The position numbers and the translations under genes are program-made. A stretch of 64,000 bases of DNA. It comes from Chlorobium phaeovibrioides (lineage in GTDB: Bacteria > Bacteroidota > Chlorobiia > Chlorobiales > Chlorobiaceae). Positions within the stretch are counted from its first letter, which is position 1, and each line of letters starts with the position of its first letter. The stretch is taken from assembly GCF_003968655.1 (NCBI RefSeq), contig NZ_RXYK01000001.1:287957-351956 (forward strand), written 5' to 3'. Below are positions 28,035-37,926 of the stretch, one piece after another. Below the pieces are notes generated by a model. That model was not told the DNA's origin. It was given only the letters and a program-made list of their open reading frames with translations, and ran no database searches.

Positions 28035-29012
28035 TTATTTTTTGCGGGCAAAGAGGGCATTGAACCGCTCAAGTGAAAGCCTGCGTCTGCGTGAATCTTT
28101 GTCATAGAGTATGGAAACGCTCTTTCTGGTCCCGTCAACGCTATGAACAACTGCGGGACCATCGGGAGTGGAAAGACGGCTGCCAACCTGCGGCAAGCCG
28201 TTGCCGGACTGGTGAACTGTGCAGGAGTTTCCATTACCCGAAAATCCGAGACAGCATTTGGTTTTGTTGCATAGCCCTGTCATGTTGAACGCATTATTGT
28301 CATTGCCTGCCGAATCCAGATATTGAGCCTTGTCGGCAAACGGATTGGCATGAATTTTCTGCATCCAGGTTGAACAGCATATCTGGCACCCGCATGGTCC
28401 GGAAGCATTTGCGCGGCGGGCCTCTTCACGCGTTGTAATCTGCACCATCTGGATCCGTGCCTTGAATTCTCCGGCAAGATCACGCACAAGGTTCCTGAAA
28501 TCCACCCTATGAAGCGATGTATAGTACACAGAGAGCTTCTGGCGATCCAGACGAAGCTCAACATCAACAAGCTTCAGTTCCAGTCCATGTCTTTTTATTT
28601 TTTCGCGGCATACCTCACGGATTTCATCCTGCTTTGTTTTAACCTCACCGATGCCAACCAGATCATCTTCACTCACAAGCCTCAGCACAACAGGAGCTGC
28701 CTCGGTTTTCCTATCGAGCCCCTTGATGAGATATTTTTTTCGGGCAATCAGCCCCGCAGTATAGACAACCCCAAAATCATAACCTCCGTCAGACTCAACA
28801 ATAACCATCTGACCTACTTCCAGGGGAATGCCTGTAGTGTTACGGAAAAACTCACGAAGGCAGCCCGGAAGCTCAACCTCACAGATATCACCGATCATGT
28901 CGGATGTATCGTCTCCGTACAATGATGAACTTTCATTGTGAAGAAGCTGCGAAAGACGAAGCCTTACCCGGGCATTGTCACCTGAAAGACAACTGCAGAC
29001 CACATTGCTCAT
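28035..29012 (-). CDS. ricT: PSP1-domain protein, RicT (YaaT) family
   Basis: In Bacillus RicT is part of the RicA-F-T iron-sulfur complex that affects RNase Y activity and differentiation. The 325-residue protein has a PSP1 C-terminal domain with RREEARRANASGPCGCQICC and LCNKTKCCLGF, giving two Cys clusters that fit an Fe-S role. The N-terminal part contains VEVELPGCLREFF-like text and GYDFGVVYTAG. It is followed by metG and preceded by the acyltransferase, all on the minus strand. Confidence 0.88.
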   Translation of the reverse strand: MSNVVCSCLSGDNARVRLRLSQLLHNESSSLYGDDTSDMIGDICEVELPGCLREFFRNTTGIPLEVGQMVIVESDGGYDFGVVYTAGLIARKKYLIKGLDRKTEAAPVVLRLVSEDDLVGIGEVKTKQDEIREVCREKIKRHGLELKLVDVELRLDRQKLSVYYTSLHRVDFRNLVRDLAGEFKARIQMVQITTREEARRANASGPCGCQICCSTWMQKIHANPFADKAQYLDSAGNDNNAFNMTGLCNKTKCCLGFSGNGNSCTVHQSGNGLPQVGSRLSTPDGPAVVHSVDGTRKSVSILYDKDSRRRRLSLERFNALFARKK

Positions 29013-29030
29013 ACTCTTTTCTACACCCTG

Positions 29031-29822
29031 TTATTTTGGCCTTCTCCAAAAAAGCATCCTGCTCCTGATAGCCTCAACCCGACGGTTAATGGATGGCACT
29101 CCGGTGACGAGAGTCTCCGCATTGCCAAGCTGACGGCTTACAACCATCTCCTTCAATTCATCAAGATGCGATTCAGCCGTCTTTTCCATAATCTCCCTGA
29201 GAGAATCTTTGCCCGGGCAGGTGTCGGGCATGATTTTTACCGGAGCCTGAAATGAGAGAAAAAGCTCCGGCCTCTGATCATCAAGATATTCAATCCGGCT
29301 GACAACTGAAACAAGGTAAATTGCCGGACTTCGGGCAAGCACCCGGGAAACGATGGATGCTGTTCCGCCAAAAAAGCCCAGAGGCCGGCGGTCAACATGA
29401 TGAATCTCGCCCTGAGGGAAAATCCATAAAGCGTTCTGCCGGATTGAAGGCTGTAGAAGGAGTTCTGCAGCATACTCAAGACTTCGGACTGCACTGCGGG
29501 CATTGCTGCGGAGAATGGAAAATGCGCCGATACGGGTAAAGAACCTGTGCTTACGAAGTTGAGGCTCTTCAATGGCAATGAACAGGTTCTGGTGAAAAAA
29601 ATTTTCCGTGCAGAGCTGCGACCAGAAACCATCCCACCAATATGCGTGATTGGCATAAAAAACAACCGGGACGCCCCTCTCCATAAGAGGGGTTTGGGGA
29701 TTCATGAAAACCCGGACCGAGTTGAAAAATCTTCTGAACTGGCGTCGTGAATACCATCCGAACCAGAGGGTATAGAGCCTGCTGCGGTTGACCTTCAACG
29801 CCTCTGAAGAGTCACGCTGCAT
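29031..29822 (-). CDS. PlsC-like acyltransferase
   Basis: A 263-residue glycerolipid-type acyltransferase. The HX4D motif appears as NHAYWWDG and the second block as IFPQGEI (FPEGTR-like). Members add acyl groups to lysophosphatidate or other acceptors. In green sulfur bacteria a related acyltransferase (CruD) lauroylates chlorobactene glucoside; whether this gene is that enzyme or a phospholipid enzyme cannot be decided here. It is 12 bases downstream of the aminotransferase gene in the direction of transcription. Confidence 0.82.
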   Translation of the reverse strand: MQRDSSEALKVNRSRLYTLWFGWYSRRQFRRFFNSVRVFMNPQTPLMERGVPVVFYANHAYWWDGFWSQLCTENFFHQNLFIAIEEPQLRKHRFFTRIGAFSILRSNARSAVRSLEYAAELLLQPSIRQNALWIFPQGEIHHVDRRPLGFFGGTASIVSRVLARSPAIYLVSVVSRIEYLDDQRPELFLSFQAPVKIMPDTCPGKDSLREIMEKTAESHLDELKEMVVSRQLGNAETLVTGVPSINRRVEAIRSRMLFWRRPK

Positions 29823-29834
29823 AGGTGTCGCGCC

Positions 29835-31043
29835 TCAGGAAAAGGCTTTTCTTATACGATTGACCGCCTCCTGGAGCGAGGAGAGAGATGCCGCGTATGA
29901 GAGCCGAAGATTCTCGGGCGCACCGAAAGCATCACCAGGAACGGTGGCAACAAAGTGCTCCTTGAGAAGATATTCAGCCACATCCGCAGAATCATTCATG
30001 ACCCTGCCGCCAAAAGTCTTGCCAATCACCCCCCTGATGGAGGGAAAAATGTAAAATGCACCTTCCGGAAGGGTGGCTTCAATACCGGGAATGCTGTTGA
30101 GCTCCCGATACATAAAGTCCCGCCGCTTTTCAAATTCAGCCCGGCGCTCTTCCACAATACTCTGATCACCCGTGAGAGCTGCTACGGCAGCCTTCTGGGC
30201 TATGGCATTGGGGTTGGAGGTTGTCTGCGACTGAATTTTGTCGCAGGCATCAATAATCCATTTGGGACCGGCGATATAGCCGATTCTCCAACCAGTCATG
30301 GCATAGGTTTTCGATACTCCATTGCTGACAATGGTCCAGTCTTTCATTGCCTCAACCCGGGCCGGTGAAAATGGCCGCACTCCACCGTACACAATCATAT
30401 CATACATCTCATCGGAGAGAACAAAGATTTCACGCCCTTCAAGAACCTCCATAAGAGCCCTCACCTCCGACTCGCTGTATACGGCACCGGAAGGGTTTGA
30501 GGGTGAGTTGAGAACCAGCATTTTGGTGGCCGGGGTTATTGCTGCAAGCAGCAGTTCCGGAGTCATTTTGTAGTTGTTCTCAAGCGTCGTTTCAACCGTT
30601 ACGGGAGTAGCACCGGCAAGACGGACCATTTCGGGAAAACTGACCCAATAAGGGGCGGGAACTATGACTTCGTCACCTTCCTGGCAAAGGGCAAGAAAGG
30701 TATTGGCCAGCGTCTGCTTCCCTCCGTTGCTTACCATGATCTGGTTTATGGGAAACTCCAGCCCGTTATCACGGCGGAACTTGGCCGCAATGGCCTGCTT
30801 CAGCTCCACAATACCCGAGTTTGCCGTGTAGCGGGTAAAGCCTGCGGATATAGCGGCAATACCGGCCCGGTTGACAAAATCCGGAGTCGGAAAGTCAGGC
30901 TCTCCAGCTGAAAGGCTGACAACATCAGCCCCATCAGCCTTCATGGAGTTTGCAAGAGCTGAAATACGCATGGTCTGTGATTCCTGCATGCTCTTGACCC
31001 TCTTGGTCAGGTATTTATCAGCCGGCGAAAGAGAAGTCGACAT
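29835..31043 (-). CDS. aspC: Aspartate (or aspartate/prephenate) aminotransferase, class I beta
   Basis: PLP enzyme making aspartate or arogenate. The 402-residue protein shows the subgroup Ib features: [19 protein letters not shown] near the N-terminus, [30 protein letters not shown], and [17 protein letters not shown] with the PLP Lys. Subgroup Ib enzymes often also use prephenate, so the exact substrate is open. The symbol is by family. Confidence 0.9.
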   Translation of the reverse strand: MSTSLSPADKYLTKRVKSMQESQTMRISALANSMKADGADVVSLSAGEPDFPTPDFVNRAGIAAISAGFTRYTANSGIVELKQAIAAKFRRDNGLEFPINQIMVSNGGKQTLANTFLALCQEGDEVIVPAPYWVSFPEMVRLAGATPVTVETTLENNYKMTPELLLAAITPATKMLVLNSPSNPSGAVYSESEVRALMEVLEGREIFVLSDEMYDMIVYGGVRPFSPARVEAMKDWTIVSNGVSKTYAMTGWRIGYIAGPKWIIDACDKIQSQTTSNPNAIAQKAAVAALTGDQSIVEERRAEFEKRRDFMYRELNSIPGIEATLPEGAFYIFPSIRGVIGKTFGGRVMNDSADVAEYLLKEHFVATVPGDAFGAPENLRLSYAASLSSLQEAVNRIRKAFS

Positions 31044-31087
31044 TGGGTATAGATATTTTCGTTACAAGAAAAATGAATTCGATGCCG

Positions 31088-31600
31088 TCATGAACAAGAG
31101 CCGGCAGCTTCTTCGCGCTTCCGGTCCAGCATTTTCAGCACCGTCGGATGAACAAACTTGCTGACATCACCACCAAGCATGCCGACTTCCCGTATGATTG
31201 ATGAGGCAACATAGGTAAACTTGACATTAGGCATAAGAAACACCGTGGTGGCTTCAGGGTAAAGATGGCGATTGAGAAGTGAAAGCTGAAACTCATACTC
31301 AAAATCCTTGACCTGGCGTACCCCTCTGATGATGGCGGTTGCCCCTGCATTGCGGGCATAATCGGCAAGGAGTCCATCCTGGAGTACATCAACATGCACT
31401 CCATCAAGACCAGCCGTGATTTCCATAATCATCTCACGACGCTCCTGAAAGCTGAACAGTGTCTGCTTGCAGCTATTGACGGCAATAACCACCGTCACAT
31501 CATCAAAAAGGGTAACGGCCCTTTCAAGAACATCGAAATGGCCGTTGGTAAAGGGGTCAAAAGTCCCGGGATAAATAGCCTTCTTAACTTTCAGAGTCAT
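31088..31600 (-). CDS. coaD: Phosphopantetheine adenylyltransferase
   Basis: Fourth enzyme of coenzyme A synthesis: 4'-phosphopantetheine plus ATP gives dephospho-CoA. The 170-residue protein has [20 protein letters not shown] (T/HxGH nucleotidyl-transfer motif) and the C-terminal [21 protein letters not shown] with the ISSTxxR-type block. It overlaps rsmD by 17 bases, a common gene pair in bacteria. Confidence 0.96.
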   Translation of the reverse strand: MTLKVKKAIYPGTFDPFTNGHFDVLERAVTLFDDVTVVIAVNSCKQTLFSFQERREMIMEITAGLDGVHVDVLQDGLLADYARNAGATAIIRGVRQVKDFEYEFQLSLLNRHLYPEATTVFLMPNVKFTYVASSIIREVGMLGGDVSKFVHPTVLKMLDRKREEAAGSCS

Positions 31601-32150
31601 TGCAGGGGTGTTCTGGGTGCTGAAAAAATGTAACTCTCGTCATCCCGTAATCTTTGTGAAACCGGTAATACGGAGATGCTGTCAAGCCAAGTCGTGCGCT
31701 ATGCTCAATAAGGAGAAATCCGTCCTCACTGAGGCCGCCCTCATCCATTATGCTCTCAATCAACCCGTTATAATCCTGCCATGAATAGGGAGGATCGCAG
31801 AAAACAAGATCAGCCTCACCGCTGTATCGGCACAAAAAAGCAGGCACATCTTCGTCAATTATGCTGACCTGATCTTCCAGAGCAAGCTCTCGGGCAGTCT
31901 CCCGAAGTGAACGGAGAGATTCGGGGTGACGGTCAACAAAAGTGACTGATGCCGCACCGCGACTGAGTGCCTCAAAACCAAGCGAACCAAACCCCGCAAA
32001 CAGATCAAGAACCTTCGCTTCCTCAAAAGTAAACCTGTGCAGGAGTGTGTCAAAAAGGGACTTTTTGACACGGCTGCTGCAGGGACGGACATCCTGCGAC
32101 GATGTCGTTCTTATTTTTCTGCCCCTGTATGCACCTGCGATTATCTGCAC
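31584..32150 (-). CDS. rsmD: 16S rRNA (guanine966-N2)-methyltransferase RsmD
   Basis: SAM-dependent methylase of 16S rRNA. Motifs: [13 protein letters not shown] at the N-terminus, [20 protein letters not shown] (SAM binding), FVDRHPES and the catalytic DPPYSW. Length 188 residues is normal. Overlaps coaD by 17 bases and precedes it in the transcript. Confidence 0.95.
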   Translation of the reverse strand: MQIIAGAYRGRKIRTTSSQDVRPCSSRVKKSLFDTLLHRFTFEEAKVLDLFAGFGSLGFEALSRGAASVTFVDRHPESLRSLRETARELALEDQVSIIDEDVPAFLCRYSGEADLVFCDPPYSWQDYNGLIESIMDEGGLSEDGFLLIEHSARLGLTASPYYRFHKDYGMTRVTFFQHPEHPCNDSES

Positions 32151-32165
32151 GCTGTGATTTTCTGC

Positions 32166-33077
32166 TTAAAAGTCTCCGTATGGGGTCTCCGAAAGAATCT
32201 CAAGCGCTTTTGCAGCATCCTCTTTTGATGGCGGTTTTCCGTGCCAGTTGGTATTGTCGGGCATGGTTCCCTCAAAAAACGGTACGCCCTTGCCCATAAC
32301 TGTAACGGCCAGCACAACAGATGGCCTGTCGGAGGATCCGGCTGCCTTGATTTTCCCTATGGTTGCTATGAAATCCTCAATATCATTGCCATCGCAATGG
32401 TACACATCCCAGCCAAAAGACTTCCATTTATCGGCAAAAGGCTCAATTCCCATTACGCCGGATACCTCGCCATCAATCTGCTGATTGTTGAAGTCCACAA
32501 TCCCGATGAGATTGCCAAGCCCGAAATGGGCCGCACTCATGGCCGCCTCCCATATCTGACCCTCCTGGCACTCACCATCCCCCATCAGGCAGAACACCCT
32601 GCCGTCACATTCGTCCATCTTCATCCCTTTGGCTGCGCCAACGGCAACTGAAAGACCCTGACCCAGGGATCCGCTGGCTATTCTGACGCCCGGAAGTCCT
32701 GATTCACAGGTAGGATGACCCTGCAGATAGGAGTTGATTTGGCGAAGTGTTGCAAGCTCCGCAATGGGAAAGTATCCCGACCGTGCCAGCACGCTGTACC
32801 ATACGGGAGCAATGTGTCCGTTGGAAAGATAGAGAAGGTCCTGGCCATGATGGTCCCCGAAATCATGGGGGCGATGGTTCAGCACGCGAAAATAGAGGGC
32901 CGTGAAAATGTCCGCCATTCCAAGCGAGCCACCGGTATGGCCGGAGTTGGCAAGGGCAAGCATTCTGACAATATCGCGCCGTACCTGACGGGCCATGACT
33001 TTAAGGTCATCAAGAGTGGCAAGCTGGAGCAGCTCACCTTTTTTTTCTGCCGGATAGCGTTTCTGATCTTGTGCCAT
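32166..33077 (-). CDS. Transketolase, N-terminal (TPP-binding) subunit
   Basis: A 303-residue protein covering only the thiamine-diphosphate half of transketolase: LALANSGHTGGSLGMADIF, HGQDLLYLSNGHIAPVWYSVL, GSLGQGLSVAVGAAKGMK, and the TPP motif GDGECQEGQIWEAAM...FNNQQIDG. Split transketolases have a second gene for the pyrimidine and C-terminal domains, usually adjacent, but here the next gene downstream is rsmD and no partner is in the window. The ATG of MAQDQK was chosen over an upstream frame extension. Confidence 0.9.
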   Translation of the reverse strand: MAQDQKRYPAEKKGELLQLATLDDLKVMARQVRRDIVRMLALANSGHTGGSLGMADIFTALYFRVLNHRPHDFGDHHGQDLLYLSNGHIAPVWYSVLARSGYFPIAELATLRQINSYLQGHPTCESGLPGVRIASGSLGQGLSVAVGAAKGMKMDECDGRVFCLMGDGECQEGQIWEAAMSAAHFGLGNLIGIVDFNNQQIDGEVSGVMGIEPFADKWKSFGWDVYHCDGNDIEDFIATIGKIKAAGSSDRPSVVLAVTVMGKGVPFFEGTMPDNTNWHGKPPSKEDAAKALEILSETPYGDF

Positions 33078-33165
33078 GGGGTTACTGCAGCTTTCAGTTG
33101 AAATGGATTGTTTCGGGAACAACAATTTTAAAGGTACAGGGCTCACTGGAAATAACAAAAAAAAG

Positions 33166-33810
33166 TCAATCTTCCCTTTGTTTTCTCCTCTTCATATAAC
33201 GCCGTAGCGAAAAAATCAGCAGCAGAACAGTACCTGCGGTAACAGGAAGCGAAAAAAGTGTGGCATACCGGCCAATATGCTGCCAGTTGTCCCCCAGAAG
33301 TGCGCCTGAGTAGAGAAGAAGCACATTCCAGGCAAAAGCACTCACCGTTGCAGCACCCAGAACCCTCATCACCCTCAGGTGCATCAGACCGGCCATGATG
33401 GAAATGACCGCCCTTGACCCGAAAAGAAAACGGTTGAAAAGAACAGCAATATATCCGTGCGACGCATACTTCCGACGCAATGCAACCATGCTTGATGGAG
33501 GGAACAGCCTATAGGCGCCTCTTGAGAGCCAGTGTCTGGCTGTTGTTTCACCTTCGGCATAGAGCCTGATGCCAAAATGCCGGCTGAGAAGAAACAGAAG
33601 CATGAAACCGGCAGTTGAACCCAATGAGGCTGACACCAGTGCACCGGCAAAAGAGACCGGGCTCAAACTTATCAGCGAACCAATGAATGCAACCGGCAGA
33701 TCTCCGGGAATGGGAGGGAAAACATTTTCGAGAAAAGCTATCAGAAAAAGAAAACCATACACGGCATTAGGGTCTGCCTGCTGAAGCCAAAGAAACGCAG
33801 CTTCAAACAT
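33166..33810 (-). CDS. DedA-family membrane protein
   Basis: A 214-residue polytopic membrane protein with the DedA hallmarks IAFLENVFPPIPGDLPVAFIGSL near the N-terminus and YGYIAVLFNRFLFGSRAVISIMAG-like text (seen as GYIAVLFNRFLFGSR). DedA proteins are linked to proton gradient and lipid-carrier (undecaprenyl phosphate) recycling. Nothing more specific is indicated by the neighbours. Confidence 0.9.
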   Translation of the reverse strand: MFEAAFLWLQQADPNAVYGFLFLIAFLENVFPPIPGDLPVAFIGSLISLSPVSFAGALVSASLGSTAGFMLLFLLSRHFGIRLYAEGETTARHWLSRGAYRLFPPSSMVALRRKYASHGYIAVLFNRFLFGSRAVISIMAGLMHLRVMRVLGAATVSAFAWNVLLLYSGALLGDNWQHIGRYATLFSLPVTAGTVLLLIFSLRRYMKRRKQRED

Positions 33811-33857
33811 AAGCCGCCCCCCGCATTGCTGCTCTCTTGTCCCGATACATCATATGT

Positions 33858-34574
33858 TCAGTCCAGCTCAAGTACTCTGCGCTGCACCTCGGTGTATGCA
33901 TCCTCCACACCACCAAGATCAAACCGGAAACGGTCCTTGTCCATCTTCTCATCAGTATCAAGATCCCAGAACCGGCAGGTGTCGGGGCTGATTTCATCGC
34001 CAAGCAGAATTTCTCCCTTATGGCGCCCGAACTCAAGCTTGAAATCAACAAGTTTGAGCCTTCTGTCGGCAAAAAACGTTTTCAGCACATCGTTGATGGC
34101 CCCGGCCCGCGATTTGAGAACCTCCAGTTCATCCATTGTGGCAACACCAAGAGCAACTGCATGCTCAGCGATCATCAGCGGATCATCAAGATCATCATCC
34201 TTGAGATAGAACTCTACAATCGGCCTGGCAAGAACGGTTCCTTCGGTAAATCCATAACGCCTAACCAGTGAACCGGCTGCAATATTGCGGACAACAACCT
34301 CAACCTTGATGATGTCAAGTCGACGGCAGAGCATGTCACGATCTGACAGCTTCTCCACAAGATGGGTGTTGACGCCATGCTCTTCGAGCATGGTGAAGAG
34401 CCTGCAGGAAATGGCATTGTTCACCACCCCTTTATCAGCAATTGAGCCCTTCTTTTTGTTGTTGAATGCCGTTGCGTCATCCTTGAACTCCTGAATGACA
34501 AGATCAGCATCATCTGTCAGAAAAACTTTTTTGGCCTTGCCTTCGTGAAGCAATGTAGTCTTGTTCATTATCAT
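33858..34574 (-). CDS. purC: SAICAR synthase PurC
   Basis: Purine synthesis step joining CAIR with aspartate. The 238-residue protein has LLHEGKAKKVFLTDD, FKDDATAFN, KLSDRDMLCRRLDIIKVEVVVRN-type central block and the Asp-rich LVDFKLEFGRHKGEILLGDEISPDTCRFWD. The start may be the second Met (MNKTTL), 2 codons in. It stands apart from other pur genes in this window. Confidence 0.95.
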   Translation of the reverse strand: MIMNKTTLLHEGKAKKVFLTDDADLVIQEFKDDATAFNNKKKGSIADKGVVNNAISCRLFTMLEEHGVNTHLVEKLSDRDMLCRRLDIIKVEVVVRNIAAGSLVRRYGFTEGTVLARPIVEFYLKDDDLDDPLMIAEHAVALGVATMDELEVLKSRAGAINDVLKTFFADRRLKLVDFKLEFGRHKGEILLGDEISPDTCRFWDLDTDEKMDKDRFRFDLGGVEDAYTEVQRRVLELD

Positions 34575-34654
34575 AGTTCAGCTGTGCTTTGGTGTTGTCA
34601 ATTGTTATGAATAAATAAGGCGAAAGAAAAAGGGAGAACTCCTGTAATGAAAAA

Positions 34655-35059
34655 TCAGTGACCGGAAGGAGTGGCGGACGCCGCCTGCTGCACCGCACCG
34701 GTAAGGACAATGGTGATCTGATCATCAGTCAGCCCTTTATCCTTGAGAAAGTTCATGAACCGGAAGACGCCCAAATCAGAAAGCATTGCGCCGGGCTGGT
34801 CTTTTTTACTCAATCCGCGGGCACGGCCATACTCTTCCGCGGTGGCAATCCAGTCTTCGATAAATAGCTCTGATTTCCCTTTTTCAAGAAAATAGGCTGT
34901 CACGATTTTCACCACATCCTCTCTGGTAGGATCAGGATGGGCCTGAAACATCATCTGCATCTCTTCGGAAATCCTTGCCAGAACAATTGCCGCTTCCCTG
35001 TCAAGAGTCTCTTCGAGAATATCTTTTGCACGAGTTTTGACATCTTGTTTCTGGGCCAT
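34655..35059 (-). CDS. Hypothetical protein, mostly helical
   Basis: A 134-residue soluble protein, predicted helical and charged, that I do not recognise. It has AKDILEETLDREAAIVL near the N-terminus and TDDQITIVLTGAVQQAAS at the end, with no Cys pair or membrane span. It lies between purC and the divergent EEP gene. A role cannot be inferred. Confidence 0.7.
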   Translation of the reverse strand: MAQKQDVKTRAKDILEETLDREAAIVLARISEEMQMMFQAHPDPTREDVVKIVTAYFLEKGKSELFIEDWIATAEEYGRARGLSKKDQPGAMLSDLGVFRFMNFLKDKGLTDDQITIVLTGAVQQAASATPSGH

Positions 35060-35167
35060 ACGGACTCCCTTCGTCAGTAGATGAAATAAAAAATTGATAA
35101 CCGGAAAAATCCCGGTTAAGTTACATAATCAAAATGGTAAAGAAAAAATAAACCATGGCGGAGGGGT

Positions 35168-36193
35168 ATGCAAAAAAAACACTCACTTTTATTCTTGGCG
35201 CTCCTCCTCCTTTTTTCACACTCCCTGCCACTTTGGGCGCAACCGAAGGAGGAGCAGCGGCTTGTTATGTGGTGGAACCTTGAGAACCTGTTTGATACCC
35301 GTGACGACCCATCCACAAACGACAGCGACTTCACCCCGTCAGGCAAACTTCACTGGACTGCAAAAAAACTGAAGCTCAAACAGATGCGCATCGCGTTTGT
35401 CATTTCAGCAATCGAAAAGCATCCAGACTACAGAAGGTTCCCTGACATTGTTGCCGTCTGTGAAGTGGAAAATGAGGCTGTCCTGAAAGCCACCATGGCC
35501 AAAGTTCCCAAAGTACACTATAAAACCCTGCATCATGACTCTCCCGACATCCGCGGTATCGATGTGGGCCTTGCCTACAACCCGAAAACTCTCGCCCCGA
35601 CAGGAATGAAAACCTACTGCGTTCCTCTTGAGGGACGACCGACAAGAGATATTGTTGTAGCCGGCTTTACAGCTGGAGGCCGCCCGCTTCACCTGGTGCT
35701 CAACCACTGGCCTTCCCGCGCATTCGATACCCGATGGACTGAAAAAAAACGCATTGCGGCAGCCACCGTTGCCCGGGCAATAGTTGACAGTCTTCTGCAG
35801 AGAAATCCACAGGCGGACATTATTCTAATGGGCGACTTCAACGACGAACCCGGTGACCGCTCACTCAAGGAAACGCTCGGCTCGTCCTTCAGCAGAGAAC
35901 AGGTGCTCAGTGAACCGGATACATATCTGTACAACTGCTGGGACGGACATGACGGCGAGGGAAGCTACCGCTACCGCGGGCACTGGGAACAGATTGACCA
36001 GATGCTTGTTTCTTCAGGCATGCTTCAAAAAAGCGGCCTGCGCCTTGACTCAAAACCATTCAGCTGTTTTGCCATATCCCCCATGTTCCCGTCGAACAGC
36101 AAATACCCATGGCGGACTTATGAGAAGGGAAAATACAGCGGGGGATATTCCGACCACCTGCCCCTGCTTCTCAAAGTACGAACCAGCCCCTGA
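35168..36193 (+). CDS. Secreted endonuclease/exonuclease/phosphatase (EEP) family protein
   Basis: A 341-residue exported hydrolase. A signal peptide (MQKKHSLLFLALLLLF ... LWAQ) precedes the EEP domain: VMWWNLENLFDT (metal-binding Asn/Glu), VAVCEVENEA, LVLNHWPS, LMGDFNDEPGD, and the C-terminal SDHLPLLLK. Metal-dependent phosphodiesterases of this fold cleave nucleic acids or phospholipids; substrate unknown. GGAGG lies just upstream of the ATG. Confidence 0.88.
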   Translation: MQKKHSLLFLALLLLFSHSLPLWAQPKEEQRLVMWWNLENLFDTRDDPSTNDSDFTPSGKLHWTAKKLKLKQMRIAFVISAIEKHPDYRRFPDIVAVCEVENEAVLKATMAKVPKVHYKTLHHDSPDIRGIDVGLAYNPKTLAPTGMKTYCVPLEGRPTRDIVVAGFTAGGRPLHLVLNHWPSRAFDTRWTEKKRIAAATVARAIVDSLLQRNPQADIILMGDFNDEPGDRSLKETLGSSFSREQVLSEPDTYLYNCWDGHDGEGSYRYRGHWEQIDQMLVSSGMLQKSGLRLDSKPFSCFAISPMFPSNSKYPWRTYEKGKYSGGYSDHLPLLLKVRTSP

Positions 36194-36318
36194 ACAAGAG
36201 TATCAGCTCCGTTGACGAGAGCACTAAACAATTGTTATATTGTTTTATATTAAAAAGATATGCGTACATTAATACAATGGAGCATGAAATTTCTGTCAGT
36301 ATCCCAAACCCATCCATA

Positions 36319-37926
36319 ATGCATAAACTGATGATGGCCCGGTTCATTCCGGTTCTCCTCTACCTGTTTATCACTTCCACGGTTACAGCAGAAGTGTATC
36401 ACAATCCTGTTGACCAATTGACGAAATCAACAGCCGACCACACAAAATTCCCGCAACTCAAAAGAAACTTCAAAAGCGGCCCGGAAGTAACCAGGGCCTG
36501 TCTTGAGTGCCATACAGAAGCATCCCGGCAAATTCACCGTACCAAACACTGGACATGGGAAGTACCCATGAAAGATGGCAAGATGCTCGGCAAACAGCAT
36601 GTTGTCAACAACTTCTGTATTTCTGTTGAGGGAAATGAACCACGATGCACTTCATGCCATATCGGGTATGGATGGAAAGACAAAAAATTTGACTTCGCAA
36701 GTCAGCTGAATGTAGACTGCCTTATCTGCCACGACGGTACAGGCACCTACCAGAAACTCCCCGCAGGCGCAGGCCATCCGGCATATCAGACAACAGTTCA
36801 GGAGAAAAAAACCTACAAAAAAGTCAACCTTTCCAACATTGCACGGCATGTCCAGAACCCCGACAGGCACAACTGCGGAACCTGCCATTTTGAGGGAGGA
36901 GGAGCAGATGCAGTCAAACACGGCGATCTTGACAACTCCCTTCTGAAACCCGACCGCTCGCTTGACATACACATGGCATCCGGAAAAGGGGAGCTCAACA
37001 TGACCTGCACCGACTGCCATAAAACAGAAGGCCATCAGGTCCCCGGAAGCCGCTATGAACCAACCGCAGCAGACAAACACGGGTTTGACTATCCCCTTCC
37101 CGATGACTTCCCCACAACCTGCAGTTCATGCCACGGCAACACGCCGCACACGACAAACAAAAAACTCAACGACCACATAGACAAAGTTGCCTGCCAGACC
37201 TGCCATATTCCGCAGATAGCCAAAGAGCGCGCAACAAAAATGTGGTGGGACTGGTCAAAAGCCGGAAAGTTTGATGAAAAAGGAAAGATGATTGTCAAAA
37301 AAGATTCCACCGGCCTTCCAACATACATCACCAAGAAAGGTGAGTTCCGCTGGGAAAAAAATATGGAACCGGAATACCGCTGGTTCAACGGCCAGATGAA
37401 CTATACAACCTTCCTCACCACTTTTGACGATCGTGGCATTGTACAGATCAACCACCCTGACGGCAAAGCCGGTGACACGCTTTCAAGAATATGGCCATTC
37501 AAGGTCCATCGCGGCAAACAGCCCTATGATACCCAGCTCAAACGATTTGTAAAGCCTAAACTTTACGGCCCCAAAGGATCCGGTGCATACTGGTCTGACT
37601 TCTCATGGGACAAATCCATAAGCGCAGGCATGACAAATGCCGGACTGAAATACAGCGGCAAATATGACTTCATTGAAACAGAAATGTACTGGCCCATATC
37701 GCACATGGTTTCACCAAAAGAGGATGCAATGGGATGTGTCGAATGCCATGCTCATGGGGGAAGGCTTGAGTCTCTCGGAGGGTTCTACCTCCCCGGACGC
37801 GACATGAACCCTTTGGTTGAAATCATTGGATTCCTTGTCACAATCGGCTCTCTTATCGGCATCATAGTGCACAGCATCATGAGGTATACAACACAAAAAA
37901 AAATGAAGCGGGAGGACGCAGCATGA
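36319..37926 (+). CDS. Octaheme c-type cytochrome, OTR-like, membrane-anchored
   Basis: A 535-residue protein with eight CxxCH haem sites (from the chosen ATG at residues 61, 110, 134, 186, 230, 268, 292 and 473), a Sec signal (LYLFITSTVTAEV), and a single span before the C-terminus (FLVTIGSLIGIIVHSI), so it is held to the outer face of the membrane. The number and spacing resemble octaheme tetrathionate reductase (OTR) of Shewanella, with substrates proposed to be tetrathionate, nitrite or hydroxylamine. The cytochrome b gene overlaps its stop. The start is not fixed: later Mets (36331, 36334) are also possible. Confidence 0.85.
   Translation: MHKLMMARFIPVLLYLFITSTVTAEVYHNPVDQLTKSTADHTKFPQLKRNFKSGPEVTRACLECHTEASRQIHRTKHWTWEVPMKDGKMLGKQHVVNNFCISVEGNEPRCTSCHIGYGWKDKKFDFASQLNVDCLICHDGTGTYQKLPAGAGHPAYQTTVQEKKTYKKVNLSNIARHVQNPDRHNCGTCHFEGGGADAVKHGDLDNSLLKPDRSLDIHMASGKGELNMTCTDCHKTEGHQVPGSRYEPTAADKHGFDYPLPDDFPTTCSSCHGNTPHTTNKKLNDHIDKVACQTCHIPQIAKERATKMWWDWSKAGKFDEKGKMIVKKDSTGLPTYITKKGEFRWEKNMEPEYRWFNGQMNYTTFLTTFDDRGIVQINHPDGKAGDTLSRIWPFKVHRGKQPYDTQLKRFVKPKLYGPKGSGAYWSDFSWDKSISAGMTNAGLKYSGKYDFIETEMYWPISHMVSPKEDAMGCVECHAHGGRLESLGGFYLPGRDMNPLVEIIGFLVTIGSLIGIIVHSIMRYTTQKKMKREDAA

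Noticed and set aside
27083..28063. A 326-codon open frame on the strand opposite metG
   Set aside because: Composition and lack of motifs show it is a shadow of metG.
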